Positions 1-8,838 of a stretch of 22,972 bases of DNA are shown here, piece after piece (the first letter of the stretch is position 1; every line of letters starts with the position of its first letter). This stretch comes from GCA-2723085 sp042093455 (GTDB lineage: Bacteria; Bacteroidota; Bacteroidia; Flavobacteriales_D; Parvicellaceae): contig JBELEU010000015.1 of NCBI GenBank assembly GCA_042093455.1, positions 1-22,972 of the forward strand, given 5' to 3'. The notes beneath the pieces were generated by a model that was not told the DNA's origin, did no database searches, and worked only from the letters and a program-made list of their open reading frames with translations. Position numbers and translations under genes: made by a program.

Positions 1-485
1 AGAATAACCCAAAAGAAAGAGCTGAAAACATTATGATTGTTGACTTAGTAAGAAATGACTTTAGTAAAATAGCTAATTTAAACAGTGTAAATGTTGAGGA
101 ACTCTGTAAAGTATATACATTCAAAAATATTCATCAAATGGTTTCTACTGTAACTTGTGAAATCGACAACTCTATTAACTTAACAGACATATTAAAGGCA
201 ACGTTTCCAATGGGATCTATGACTGGTGCTCCCAAAATAGAAGTTTTAAAAACAATGGATAAATTAGAAAAAACCAATAGAGGACTTTATTCAGGAAGCG
301 TAGGTATTATTAAACCTAATGGTGATTTTGATTTCAATGTAATTATTCGAACTTTACTTTATAATAAAAAAAACAATATTCTTTCTTTTCATGTTGGTGG
401 GGCAATAACAAATAAAAGTAATCCTGATGAAGAGTATGAAGAAACACTTATAAAAGCACAAGCTTTATTTGACGCTTGCTCATAA
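1..485 (+). CDS. pabB: Aminodeoxychorismate synthase component I (PabB-like), C-terminal fragment
   Basis: This is the 3' end of a gene that enters from the left edge; the reading frame is open from base 3. The product belongs to the chorismate-binding family (anthranilate synthase component I / aminodeoxychorismate synthase component I). It carries the family signatures AENIMIVDLVRND near the start, PMGSMTGAPK in the middle, and a late glycine-rich GGAIT followed by an acidic DEEYEE stretch, which form the chorismate and Mg2+ site. The SMTGAPK form and the RGLYSGSVG stretch fit PabB better than TrpE, so folate (p-aminobenzoate) synthesis is the likelier pathway; TrpE is not strictly excluded because the N-terminal half is missing. 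The stop codon lies 2 bases before the likely ATG of tilS, suggesting co-transcription. Confidence 0.85.
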   Translation, partial: NNPKERAENIMIVDLVRNDFSKIANLNSVNVEELCKVYTFKNIHQMVSTVTCEIDNSINLTDILKATFPMGSMTGAPKIEVLKTMDKLEKTNRGLYSGSVGIIKPNGDFDFNVIIRTLLYNKKNNILSFHVGGAITNKSNPDEEYEETLIKAQALFDACS

Positions 486-487
486 AA

Positions 488-1786
488 ATGAATCCAATTG
501 AAAAAAAATATTTAGAATTTTTAAAGAACAATTCAATTTCTTCAGAATCAAAATTTTTGATTGGCGTTTCTGGTGGAATGGACTCAATGGTTTGCTTAGA
601 AATAGCTAGAAAATTTTCTCAAAATATTTCTGTTGCACACGTTAATTATAAGCTCAGAGGTGATGAAAGTGATAGAGATGAAAAAATAGTTGAAGATTAC
701 TGCAAAAAATGGGGTGTTTCATTTCACCTTCTTATTTCAAAGCTGGATAAATCGAAAAATATTCAATTAGAAGCTAGAAATAGTCGCTATTCCTTTTTTA
801 AAGAAGTTTTAGCGTCAAATAAATTAGATTACATAATAACTGCACATCATTTAAACGACAATGTAGAAACATTATTATTGAATACATTTAGAGGATCAGG
901 AATTAATGGACTAACTGGAATTCCCCATGTTAGAAAAGAAATTATAAGGCCACTAATAACAGTATCAAAAAAGGAAATCATTGATTATTGTGCACAAAAA
1001 AATATAACTTTTGGTGAAGACTCAAGTAATAATTTATCTGATTATAAACGTAACTTCTTGAGGAATGATATTCTTCCTTTGTTAAATAAACAATTCCCTA
1101 ATTTTGCCGAAAAAACCAATAAAACCATTTTAAATTTACAAAGTGATAAAAAACTACTTCAGCTTCTCATAGATAAAGAATTAAATGGTACTGTTACAAA
1201 AAAAAATGACGGATATATAATTAAAAAAAACAATGAAGTTTCAATTCATGCTTGGTATCATTTTTTTAAAGGATTTGGATTCAACCACAAACAGATCTTA
1301 AAATGGATCAACAATGACCAACAGTCTGGAAAATCTATATTTTCAGAAAAATATGAGCTGACAAACAACAGAGAAGAATGGCTGTTATTTCCAATAATAC
1401 AATCTAAAAACATTAGAACCAAGATTGGTCTAAATGAATCCATATTAAACCCTGTTAAGCTATCATGCGAATCAACCACTCCTCCAAAAACCTTTAACGA
1501 TGACATAAATGTATGTTTTCTTGATCTTGAAAAATTGCAATTCCCTCTTACTATTACAAAATGGGAAAATGGGGATCAACTACAACCTCTAGGAATGAAA
1601 GGTTCAAAAAAAGTAAGCGATATTTTAATCGATAAAAAAGTTTCAATTCATGACAAGAGAGATGTTTTGGTCTTAAAGTCCAACAATACTATTGTATGGT
1701 TAATAGGATATATTATTAATGATAAATTCAAAGTGACTACCAAAACAACTAGATGTTACAAAATAAAATTTCACGGAAATAATTGA
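488..1786 (+). CDS. tilS: tRNA(Ile)-lysidine synthetase TilS
   Basis: TilS is a cytoplasmic ATP-dependent ligase that attaches lysine to C34 of the CAU-anticodon tRNA-Ile, changing its decoding from AUG to AUA. The PP-loop ATP-binding motif SGGMDS is at residues 28-33, following LIGV. The downstream HHLNDNVET and RGSGINGL stretches belong to the same N-type ATP-pyrophosphatase domain. The C-terminal third, with NGDQLQPLGM and the following KKVSD, matches the TilS C-terminal tRNA-binding domain. At 432 residues it is full length for the family. The ATG at 488 is chosen over a TTG at 476: the TTG start would add only four residues and overlap the pabB stop. It directly follows pabB, so the two are probably transcribed together. 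Confidence 0.93.
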   Translation: MNPIEKKYLEFLKNNSISSESKFLIGVSGGMDSMVCLEIARKFSQNISVAHVNYKLRGDESDRDEKIVEDYCKKWGVSFHLLISKLDKSKNIQLEARNSRYSFFKEVLASNKLDYIITAHHLNDNVETLLLNTFRGSGINGLTGIPHVRKEIIRPLITVSKKEIIDYCAQKNITFGEDSSNNLSDYKRNFLRNDILPLLNKQFPNFAEKTNKTILNLQSDKKLLQLLIDKELNGTVTKKNDGYIIKKNNEVSIHAWYHFFKGFGFNHKQILKWINNDQQSGKSIFSEKYELTNNREEWLLFPIIQSKNIRTKIGLNESILNPVKLSCESTTPPKTFNDDINVCFLDLEKLQFPLTITKWENGDQLQPLGMKGSKKVSDILIDKKVSIHDKRDVLVLKSNNTIVWLIGYIINDKFKVTTKTTRCYKIKFHGNN

Positions 1787-1837
1787 AACATGCTGTTTTT
1801 TTTCGTAAATTATATTTTAAATTAGTATTTAACGCCT

Positions 1838-2134
1838 ATGACTATGACATTATCTTCAAAGCCTCAAATCATTGAAAAGGAGAACATACCTTCCTTATTT
1901 TTCCCTTCAAATTCTGTTGAAAGAACAAAAGAAGATTTAAAAATACTGGTTAGAAAACTTCGTAGATCAATGATGCTTGGTAATGTACATAGAACAAAAA
2001 TGAGAATTCAATTTGAAGATGAAGATGGGCTTAAAGAAGTAAGAACAACAATTTGGGCCGTTGGCGATCGAAATATTGTTCTTAAAAAAGGAGTTCTTAT
2101 ACCAATCAACAGAGTTGTTGACGTAATTCTTTAG
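1838..2134 (+). CDS. Conserved hypothetical protein, 98 residues, possible small beta-barrel
   Basis: I do not recognise a named family. The protein is soluble, with no signal peptide or membrane segment. A polar N-terminal tail of about 30 residues is followed by a basic helix-like stretch with KILVRKLRRSM. The C-terminal half alternates hydrophobic and polar residues (RIQFEDEDG, VRTTIWAV, NIVLKKG, LIPINRVVDV), as expected of a five-stranded small barrel. Similar short proteins with a TTIWAV...LIPI..IV pattern occur in other Bacteroidetes in my recollection, which suggests a genuine conserved gene. The ATG at 1838 is followed by another at 1844, so the start could be two residues later. It lies between tilS and dsbD on the same strand, with 51 and 83 bases on either side. 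RNA or nucleotide binding is only a guess from the basic segment and predicted fold. Confidence 0.7.
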   Translation: MTMTLSSKPQIIEKENIPSLFFPSNSVERTKEDLKILVRKLRRSMMLGNVHRTKMRIQFEDEDGLKEVRTTIWAVGDRNIVLKKGVLIPINRVVDVIL

Positions 2135-2217
2135 GTTTACAAAAAAATTAATTTGGTCTTTTACTATTGTATGGCGAAAATTTAGCTTTAAATTTACGTT
2201 AACTATACTTAACGAAC

Positions 2218-4623
2218 ATGCGCCATTTATTTTTCTTGCTTTCAATTCTTCTATTCTCTACGAATTACAATGCTCAAATTGATAATTCTAATTTAGAATC
2301 TCCAGAAGACTATATCAAGTATGAAATAAGATCAGAACTTTATGGGGATAACATCGCCATTGTTGCTAAAATAAACATCGCTGAAAACTGGCATATTAAT
2401 GCAGCAAACCTTCCGCCTGATTGTTATCAACTACCAACTGCGATTGATGTTGATAGCTCCAATTTATTTTCAATAGAAGATACTACTATTGAACCAAGTC
2501 CAAATCATTCCTATGATGAAAATGCAAAAGAACACCTTTACCTTCACGATGGTGAAATAGAAATAAAAAGAATTATAAAATTAAATACAGATAGCACCTT
2601 TATTCTTAAAGGTTCTTTTTCATTTCAAACCTGTGATGACAAGCATTGCCTTCCTCCTTACACTTCAGAGTTTAGTTTAGAAATAAACAATACCAAGCAA
2701 CTTTTATTAGAAGTTATTCCTGAACTACCATTACTCAATCTCAGCTCCCCCATTGAAGACTGTGGTTCTGAGGAAGAAGAAGAAAATAAATCTTACTGGT
2801 CATTATTTATTCTTGGATTCCTAGGTGGATTAGTTGCGTTAATAACACCGTGTGTTTTCCCAATGATTCCTCTTACTGTAAGCTTTTTCACAAAGGGAGG
2901 ACAAGACAGAAAGTCCGGAACTATGAAAGCAGCGTTTTACGGATTTTCAATTGTTTTAATTTATGGATTATTAGGAGTTATAGTTGGTTCATTCTTTGTT
3001 CATGACCCTGAAATATTGAATAGAATATCTACTGGTTTTTGGCTGAATTTTATCTTTTTTGTTGTCTTTATTGTTTTTGCAATATCATTTTTTGGATATT
3101 TTGAAATTTCTCTACCTACAAGTTGGGCAAACAAAGCTGATAGTGCTGCCGATTATGGTGGTATTATTGGAATCTTTTTTATGGCTATTGTCTTAGCTAT
3201 TGTATCGTTCTCTTGTACTGGACCAATATTAGGTTCTGTATTGGTTAATGCCTTAAGTCAAGGTTCTGGTCAGCTGATTGTAACCATGATTGGATTCGGA
3301 TTGGGCCTTGGGATTCCTTTTACCATTTTTGCTATGTTCCCAACATTACTTAAATCTCTTCCTTCATCAGGAGGCTGGTTAAATACTGTAAAAGTTGTTT
3401 TAGGATTTATAGAAGTTGCACTTGCTATTAAGTTTCTTAGTAATGCAGACTATGTTTACCAATTTGGAATTGTTAAAAGAGAAACTTTCTTTTTAGTGTG
3501 GATTATTGTGTCCTTTTTAACTTTTGCTTACCTATTGGGCTTATTCAAGTTTCCTTTGGATTCAAAAGGGGCTAAAATATCGTCAACTAGAAAAATAATT
3601 TCAATTCCTTTTCTACTTTTTGCCATTTATTTAATTCCTGGTGTAGTTCCAGAGAATAAACAATTATGGTCAACTAGTATAGTGAGTGGGTTTCCACCAG
3701 CAACAAACTACAGTTGGTATGATAACCAGGGTGATCACCACCATACTGACTTTTACGAAGCTTGTGAAGAAGCTAAAAAACTTGGTAAACCTATATTAAT
3801 AGATTTTACTGGGTATGCATGTGTGAATTGTCGTAAAATGGAAGAAAATGTTTGGACTGATCCAGAGATTAAAAAACTCATGTCAAATTATGTAATTGTT
3901 TCACTTTATGTTGATGACAAAAATGAATTGCCTAAGAACAAGCAAACAGAAATTTCAATTAAAATGGCTGACGGCTCACTTCAAACAAAACAAATAATAT
4001 CAATTGGAGATCAGAACTCCACCTTTGAAGCTAAAAAATTCGGAAAAGTATCACAACCTTATTATGTGCTTTTAAACAGTTGTAAGGGAGAGTTATTAAC
4101 TAACCCCGTTGGATATACACCCAACACATTTGAATACGCAAAATGGCTAAAATGTGGAATAGATGCATACGATGAAAATGGTTTTAAAATAGATACATCT
4201 TCACAAGAAGAAGTAACAACTGAACTTATCAAACCTATAACATGGAGTGTTAAAAAACAAATGATTAGCGAAAATGCATTTGAAATTGAAATAAAAGGAC
4301 TAATTGAAGATGGTTGGCATACATACAGCACCAAACTACCTATGAGCGATGAAGGTCCTTTAGGATGTTGGATTACATTTGAACCTTCAGACAGTTACCA
4401 ATTAATTGATGATATAGTTGAAGAGAATGCACATTCTTATTATGACGAAACATGGAAAATGGATATCATTGATTTTTCAAAGGAAGCTATATTTAAGCAG
4501 AAGATTAATATTTTAGACTCAACAAAATTTACACTGAAAGGTAATGTTAATTTTATGGTTTGTAAAGATGGGTCTTGCTTACCTCCTGAAGATTATAAAT
4601 TTGAAATCGTATTAAATGAATAA
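2218..4623 (+). CDS. dsbD: Thiol:disulfide interchange protein DsbD with extra C-terminal alpha-like domain
   Basis: DsbD moves electrons from cytoplasmic thioredoxin across the inner membrane to periplasmic thiol proteins, including c-type cytochrome and oxidase maturation factors. Residues 1-20 form a signal peptide ending NAQ. An alpha domain follows at about 30-160 with C139 and C144 (CDDKHC). The membrane beta domain is at about 193-475, with redox cysteines C212 in ITPCVFPMIPL and C333 in SFSCTGP. A thioredoxin-like gamma domain at about 505-645 carries CVNC (C535, C538). Residues about 671-801 are unusual: a second alpha-like domain with DGWHTY, C782 and C787 (CKDGSC) then LPP, closely echoing the N-terminal one. 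Typical DsbD proteins are about 560-700 residues and end after gamma, so this 801-residue form is extended. The final codons overlap the ATG of the next gene by 8 bases. Confidence 0.93.
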   Translation: MRHLFFLLSILLFSTNYNAQIDNSNLESPEDYIKYEIRSELYGDNIAIVAKINIAENWHINAANLPPDCYQLPTAIDVDSSNLFSIEDTTIEPSPNHSYDENAKEHLYLHDGEIEIKRIIKLNTDSTFILKGSFSFQTCDDKHCLPPYTSEFSLEINNTKQLLLEVIPELPLLNLSSPIEDCGSEEEEENKSYWSLFILGFLGGLVALITPCVFPMIPLTVSFFTKGGQDRKSGTMKAAFYGFSIVLIYGLLGVIVGSFFVHDPEILNRISTGFWLNFIFFVVFIVFAISFFGYFEISLPTSWANKADSAADYGGIIGIFFMAIVLAIVSFSCTGPILGSVLVNALSQGSGQLIVTMIGFGLGLGIPFTIFAMFPTLLKSLPSSGGWLNTVKVVLGFIEVALAIKFLSNADYVYQFGIVKRETFFLVWIIVSFLTFAYLLGLFKFPLDSKGAKISSTRKIISIPFLLFAIYLIPGVVPENKQLWSTSIVSGFPPATNYSWYDNQGDHHHTDFYEACEEAKKLGKPILIDFTGYACVNCRKMEENVWTDPEIKKLMSNYVIVSLYVDDKNELPKNKQTEISIKMADGSLQTKQIISIGDQNSTFEAKKFGKVSQPYYVLLNSCKGELLTNPVGYTPNTFEYAKWLKCGIDAYDENGFKIDTSSQEEVTTELIKPITWSVKKQMISENAFEIEIKGLIEDGWHTYSTKLPMSDEGPLGCWITFEPSDSYQLIDDIVEENAHSYYDETWKMDIIDFSKEAIFKQKINILDSTKFTLKGNVNFMVCKDGSCLPPEDYKFEIVLNE

Positions 4624-5056
4624 GATAATTGCAATTGTTTTTGCAATTGCTAGCTCAATAAGTGTGTATTCTCAACAAAATCCTGTTTCATGGAATATTA
4701 CTTTAAATGAATCCGTTCTTAACTTTAATGCAAACATTGAAAAAGACTGGCATTTATACGCGGTTTATATGCCCAGCCCTAATGATGGGCCATTACCAAC
4801 CGTGTTTGAATTCGACTCCTCCAATGCTTATTTTTTAAAGGGTTCAACCATTCAAAAAGAACCTATTACCCATTTTGATGCTGACTTTGGTGTTGAAGTA
4901 AGCTACTATGAGGATCAGGCTTTTTTCAAACAAGCAATTAATATTATTGAAAAGTCTTCATTTACAATAAATGGATTAATTAGCTATATGTGTTGTAATA
5001 ATGAAACATGTATTCCTCTTGAAAAAGAATTCTCAATTGTTATCAATCAAGATTAG
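4616..5056 (+). CDS. Secreted stand-alone DsbD alpha-like thiol domain protein
   Basis: A 146-residue secreted protein with a signal peptide (about residues 1-20, cleavage near VYSQ) and a single domain resembling the alpha domain of DsbD. The shared landmarks are DWHLYA (compare NWHINA and GWHTYS in DsbD), a central P...GPLP loop, and a C-terminal cysteine pair C127/C132 (CNNETC) followed by IPLE. The five-residue cysteine spacing matches both alpha-like domains of the upstream DsbD. An additional cysteine, C126, sits directly before the pair. The ATG overlaps the dsbD stop by 8 bases, implying translational coupling and a joint role as an electron acceptor from DsbD. Its stop lies inside the convergent methionine synthase gene (14-base overlap). 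The specific target is unknown. Confidence 0.85.
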   Translation: MNKIIAIVFAIASSISVYSQQNPVSWNITLNESVLNFNANIEKDWHLYAVYMPSPNDGPLPTVFEFDSSNAYFLKGSTIQKEPITHFDADFGVEVSYYEDQAFFKQAINIIEKSSFTINGLISYMCCNNETCIPLEKEFSIVINQD

Positions 5057-7754
5057 GAGATAACCACTTTTTCATTATATCAACTTCAACTTTTTTCCTT
5101 TTACTGATGTCTTCAACTTGATCCATAGCAATTTTACCTAATCCAAAATATTTTGCAGATGGATTCCCAAAATACCAACCAGAAACAGAAGCTGTAGGAT
5201 ACATTGCTAATGATTCAGTTAAATTAACCCCTGTTAGTTCAGTTGCGTTTAATAGATTAAAAATAGTTTCTTTTTCAGTATGGTCTGGACAGGCTGGATA
5301 TCCTGGAGCCGGACGAATACCTTTATACTTTTCTTTAATTAGTTCGTCATTGGACAAATTTTCTGTATTGTCATAGCCCCAATATTCTTTCCTTATTAGT
5401 TCATGAAGATATTCTGCTGTTGCTTCAGCAAGCCTATCTGCTAAAGCTTTGATCATAATCGAACTGTAATCATCATGATCTTTTTCATACTTTTTTGCTA
5501 TTTCATCAACTCTGTTTCCTGCCGAAACTACAAAAGCTCCAATGTAATCTTCTTTATTTAAATTTTCTGGAACTATAAAATCAGAAAGTGCAATGTTATT
5601 GGCTTTGGCTGACTTTTTTAGCTGCTGTCTTAATGTATGAGAAACTGCAATTTTATTGTTCTCAATATCATAAATATTAATACTGTCATCATTTGTGCTG
5701 TTAGCTTTCCAAAGGCCAAATACAGCATCAATTTCAATCCATTTATTATCGATTATTTGTTGCAACATATTTTTAGCATCCTTAAATAATTTTGTTGCCT
5801 CTTCTCCAACAACCTCATCTGTTAGAATTTTTGGGTACCTTCCATGCAATTCCCATGTTATAAAAAATGGAGTCCAATCGATGTATTCCTTTATGGTGTT
5901 AATTGGTAAGTCTTTCAAGAAGTGATTGCCAAGTTTCTTGGGCTTAACGGCTGTAAAGTTTTCCCAATCAATTAATAATTTATTATTTCTAGCGATATCA
6001 ATAGGAATATATTCTTTTTGAACTTTCTTTTTAAGATGATTCTCTCTAACCTTATCGTATTCTATTTTAATTGATTTTTCAAACTCTTCTTTGTTTCTTC
6101 CGAGTAATTTCCCTACAACAGGCACAGATCTAGAAGCGTCCAATACATGAACGGCAGAACTTATTGTTAATTCTTTTTCAATTTTTACTGCAGTATGAAC
6201 TCTAGATGTCGTAGCTCCACCAATTAATAACGGAATATCTACTTTGTTTTTTTCCATCTCCCTTGCTACATCAATCATCTCATCAAGTGAAGGTGTTATC
6301 AACCCACTTAACCCAATAATATCTACCTTTTCTTCAAGGGCTGTGGAAATAATTTTATTTGCTGGAACCATTACACCTAAATCAATGACTTCATAATTAT
6401 TACACCCTAAAACTACACCAACAATGTTTTTCCCAATGTCATGTACGTCTCCCTTTACCGTAGCCATCAAAATTTTACCATTACTCTTTGGACCATCACT
6501 TTTTTCTTCTTCAATGTATGGCGTTAAATACGCAACAGCCTTTTTCATAACTCTAGCAGATTTCACTACCTGTGGTAAAAACATTTTTCCTTCACCAAAT
6601 AAATCTCCTACGACATTCATTCCATTCATCAATGGACCTTCTATTACTTCGATTGGTCTGTCAACATTTTGTCTTACTTCTTCAACATCTGAATCAATAT
6701 GTTCTGTTATTCCTTTAATTAAGGCATGCTCTAATCTTTCACCAACAGGAAGTTGTCTCCATACTTCGTTTTTCTCTTCTTTTTTCTTTGAACCTTTAAC
6801 ATTCTCTGCAAAATCAAGTAATCTTTCAGTTGCATCTTCTCTTCTATTCAATAAAACATCCTCTACGTGCTCCAAAAGATCTTTTGGAATGCTATCATAA
6901 ACTTCAAGCATAGTTGGGTTAACAATCCCCATATCCATTCCTTCGTTAATGGCATGGAATAAGAAAGCAGAATGCATTGCTTCTCTAACTGTATTATTCC
7001 CTCTAAATGAAAAAGAAACATTACTTACTCCTCCGCTAACATGAGCTCCTGGCAAGTTTTCTCTAATCCATCTTGTAGCTTTAAAAAAATCTGTAGCATT
7101 TTCAACATGTTCCTCCATTCCTGTTGCAACTGGAAAAATATTAGGATCAAAAATTATGTCTTGAGGAGGAAATTCAACTTGACCAACTAAAATATCATAA
7201 GATCGTTTACAAATTTCTATTCTTCTTTTGTAATTATCTGCCTGTCCATTTTCATCAAAAGCCATTACAATAACAGCTGCCCCGTATTGTTTAATTAAAC
7301 TAGCTTGATAAATGAACTCTTCTTCACCGCCTTTTAATGAAATAGAATTAACTACTCCTTTCCCTTGAACACACTTCAGACCAGCTTCAATAATTTCCCA
7401 TTTGGATGAATCAATCATTATTGGCACCCTTGATATATCAGGTTCTGCAGCAATAAGACTTAAGAATCGATGCATTGCTTCTACACCGTCCAATAACCCC
7501 TCATCCATATTTATATCAATAATCTGAGCGCCTCCTTCAACTTGGTTTCTTGCAACATCAACAGCTTCTTCAAAAAGACCTTCTTTAATTAATCTTAAGA
7601 ATTTTTTTGACCCCGTGACATTGGTTCTTTCCCCAACATTAACAAAGTTAGTTTCGGGAGAAAACACAAGTGGTTCCAAGCCACTCAATGTCATGAATGG
7701 ATAATCTATCCACTTATACGTATATTTTGAATTGTAGTCTTGATGAATACTCAT
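5043..7754 (-). CDS. metH: Methionine synthase, folate/cobalamin/reactivation subunit of split MetH
   Basis: This 903-residue protein supplies the part of cobalamin-dependent methionine synthase that takes methyl from 5-methyltetrahydrofolate and passes it through B12 to homocysteine. In order it has a pterin-binding barrel (about 30-300; NVGERTNVTGS, DINMDEG, IDSS), a helical cap (about 335-415), a Rossmann B12 domain with the DVHDIG motif at 436-441 in which H438 is the expected lower cobalt ligand, and the AdoMet-dependent reactivation domain (about 590-900) with RPAPGYPACPDHTEK at 814-828. The homocysteine/zinc domain is absent here and is encoded by the preceding gene, whose TAA shares one base with this ATG (TAATG). 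The pair is expected to be controlled by the SAM riboswitch upstream. The gene ends convergently with the thiol-domain gene. Confidence 0.95.
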   Translation of the reverse strand: MSIHQDYNSKYTYKWIDYPFMTLSGLEPLVFSPETNFVNVGERTNVTGSKKFLRLIKEGLFEEAVDVARNQVEGGAQIIDINMDEGLLDGVEAMHRFLSLIAAEPDISRVPIMIDSSKWEIIEAGLKCVQGKGVVNSISLKGGEEEFIYQASLIKQYGAAVIVMAFDENGQADNYKRRIEICKRSYDILVGQVEFPPQDIIFDPNIFPVATGMEEHVENATDFFKATRWIRENLPGAHVSGGVSNVSFSFRGNNTVREAMHSAFLFHAINEGMDMGIVNPTMLEVYDSIPKDLLEHVEDVLLNRREDATERLLDFAENVKGSKKKEEKNEVWRQLPVGERLEHALIKGITEHIDSDVEEVRQNVDRPIEVIEGPLMNGMNVVGDLFGEGKMFLPQVVKSARVMKKAVAYLTPYIEEEKSDGPKSNGKILMATVKGDVHDIGKNIVGVVLGCNNYEVIDLGVMVPANKIISTALEEKVDIIGLSGLITPSLDEMIDVAREMEKNKVDIPLLIGGATTSRVHTAVKIEKELTISSAVHVLDASRSVPVVGKLLGRNKEEFEKSIKIEYDKVRENHLKKKVQKEYIPIDIARNNKLLIDWENFTAVKPKKLGNHFLKDLPINTIKEYIDWTPFFITWELHGRYPKILTDEVVGEEATKLFKDAKNMLQQIIDNKWIEIDAVFGLWKANSTNDDSINIYDIENNKIAVSHTLRQQLKKSAKANNIALSDFIVPENLNKEDYIGAFVVSAGNRVDEIAKKYEKDHDDYSSIMIKALADRLAEATAEYLHELIRKEYWGYDNTENLSNDELIKEKYKGIRPAPGYPACPDHTEKETIFNLLNATELTGVNLTESLAMYPTASVSGWYFGNPSAKYFGLGKIAMDQVEDISKRKKVEVDIMKKWLSPNLD

Positions 7755-8770
7755 TAAATAAGAATGTTAGATTTTACCATTGTCTCTCTTGGTGAATAAT
7801 TAGATGCTAGATCAGCTATTTCTTTAATATGATCTGGCGTAGTGCCACAGCAACCTCCAATTATATTCAACAGTCCATCATCAAGAAAAACTTTGATTTG
7901 ATCAGCCATCATTTGTGGTGACTCATCGTATTCTCCAAATTCATTTGGCAATCCTGCATTTGGATGAGCACTCACCATAAAATTAGTTTTATTTGACAAA
8001 GTTTTTAGATAGGGTTGCATATCCTTAGCACCTAAAGCACAGTTCAAGCCAACACTAAGTAATGGGAAATGAGAAATTGATATCAAAAAGGCCTCAGTTG
8101 TTTGACCAGTTAAAGTTCTACCACTTGCATCAGTAATTGTACCTGAAACCATTACCGGAAGAGAGATTTTTAATTCCTTGTAAACCTCTTGAATAGCAAA
8201 AAGAGCTGCTTTAGCATTTAAAGTATCAAATACAGTTTCAACTAGTAGAATATCTACCCCACCGTCAACAAGCCCTTTTATTTGTTCTTGATAGGATTTG
8301 TTTAGTTCGTTAAAATTTACATTTCTAAATCCAGGATCGTTTACATCTGGTGATATGGATGCAGTTCTATTTGTTGGCCCAATGGATCCCGCAACAAACC
8401 TAGGCTTGTTTGGTTCTCTGTTTGTAAACTCTATTGCAACTTCTTTTGCAATTTTTGCTCCATGATAATTTATATCATAAGCATATTCTTCTAATGAATA
8501 GTCTGCTTGTGCAATTGAAGTTCCTGAAAAAGTATTCGTTTCTACAATATCAGCTCCAGAAGCAAAATATTGTGAATGAATATCTTTGATTATTTCAGGC
8601 CTAGTTAATGATAAAAGATCATTGTTTCCCTTCAGTGGTTGGGTGTGGTTTTCAAACCATCCCTTTCTAAAGTCATTTTCATCTAACTTATGACGTTGAA
8701 TCATGGTTCCCATTGCACCATCTAAAACTAAAATACGCTCCTTGGCTACTTTTAATATATCGTTACTCAT
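7754..8770 (-). CDS. metH: Homocysteine S-methyltransferase subunit of split MetH
   Basis: This 338-residue protein is the N-terminal, homocysteine-binding module of cobalamin-dependent methionine synthase, present as a separate gene. It begins with LVLDGAMGTMIQRH, typical of this barrel. The three zinc-binding cysteines that activate homocysteine are visible: C244 in GLNCALG, and C307 and C308 in GGCCGTTPDHI. Other family landmarks are VETNTFSGT, GSIGPTNRT and VETVFDT. The length fits a complete single domain with no folate or B12 region. The stop overlaps the start of the 903-residue gene by one base, so the two are almost certainly translated together to form one functional enzyme. The leader directly upstream holds a SAM-I riboswitch and terminator. 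Confidence 0.95.
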   Translation of the reverse strand: MSNDILKVAKERILVLDGAMGTMIQRHKLDENDFRKGWFENHTQPLKGNNDLLSLTRPEIIKDIHSQYFASGADIVETNTFSGTSIAQADYSLEEYAYDINYHGAKIAKEVAIEFTNREPNKPRFVAGSIGPTNRTASISPDVNDPGFRNVNFNELNKSYQEQIKGLVDGGVDILLVETVFDTLNAKAALFAIQEVYKELKISLPVMVSGTITDASGRTLTGQTTEAFLISISHFPLLSVGLNCALGAKDMQPYLKTLSNKTNFMVSAHPNAGLPNEFGEYDESPQMMADQIKVFLDDGLLNIIGGCCGTTPDHIKEIADLASNYSPRETMVKSNILI

Positions 8771-8778
8771 TTATTTAT

Positions 8779-8812
8779 AAAAAAAAATCTCCTCCGATTT
8801 AACGAAAGAGAT
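8779..8812 (-). terminator. Riboswitch-controlled intrinsic terminator
   Basis: On the minus strand a 10-bp stem (ATCTCTTTCG, bases 8812-8803, with CGGAGGAGAT, bases 8796-8787) closes a 6-base loop and is followed directly by eight further U residues (8786-8779). Two of the pairs are G-U. Its 5' arm also pairs with an upstream strand: AGAGATAAA at 8840-8832 with TTTATCTCT at 8815-8807. That pairing forms a competing antiterminator which also uses the last bases of the aptamer P1 stem. When SAM stabilises P1 the antiterminator is lost and this terminator can form. The GGAGGAG in the stem is about 20 bases from the ATG, too far for a normal ribosome-binding site. Pairings were read by eye. Confidence 0.8.
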
Positions 8813-8838
8813 AAATTAATTTTTAATAATCTTTATCT

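Noticed and set aside
1786..1803. Possible terminator after tilS: AAACA-TGC-TGTTT followed by T residues
   Set aside because: The stem is only five mostly A-T pairs with a three-base loop, and its 3' arm is part of the T run. In this AT-rich sequence that is close to chance, and the next gene is on the same strand.
6424..6900. 158-residue open frame on the plus strand inside metH
   Set aside because: It is fully antisense to a well-supported methionine synthase domain, has low-complexity Ser/Phe-rich composition and no recognisable motif.
8787..8796. GGAGGAG as the ribosome-binding site of the homocysteine methyltransferase gene
   Set aside because: It lies about 20 bases from the ATG, too far for normal initiation, and is better explained as the 3' arm of the riboswitch terminator.
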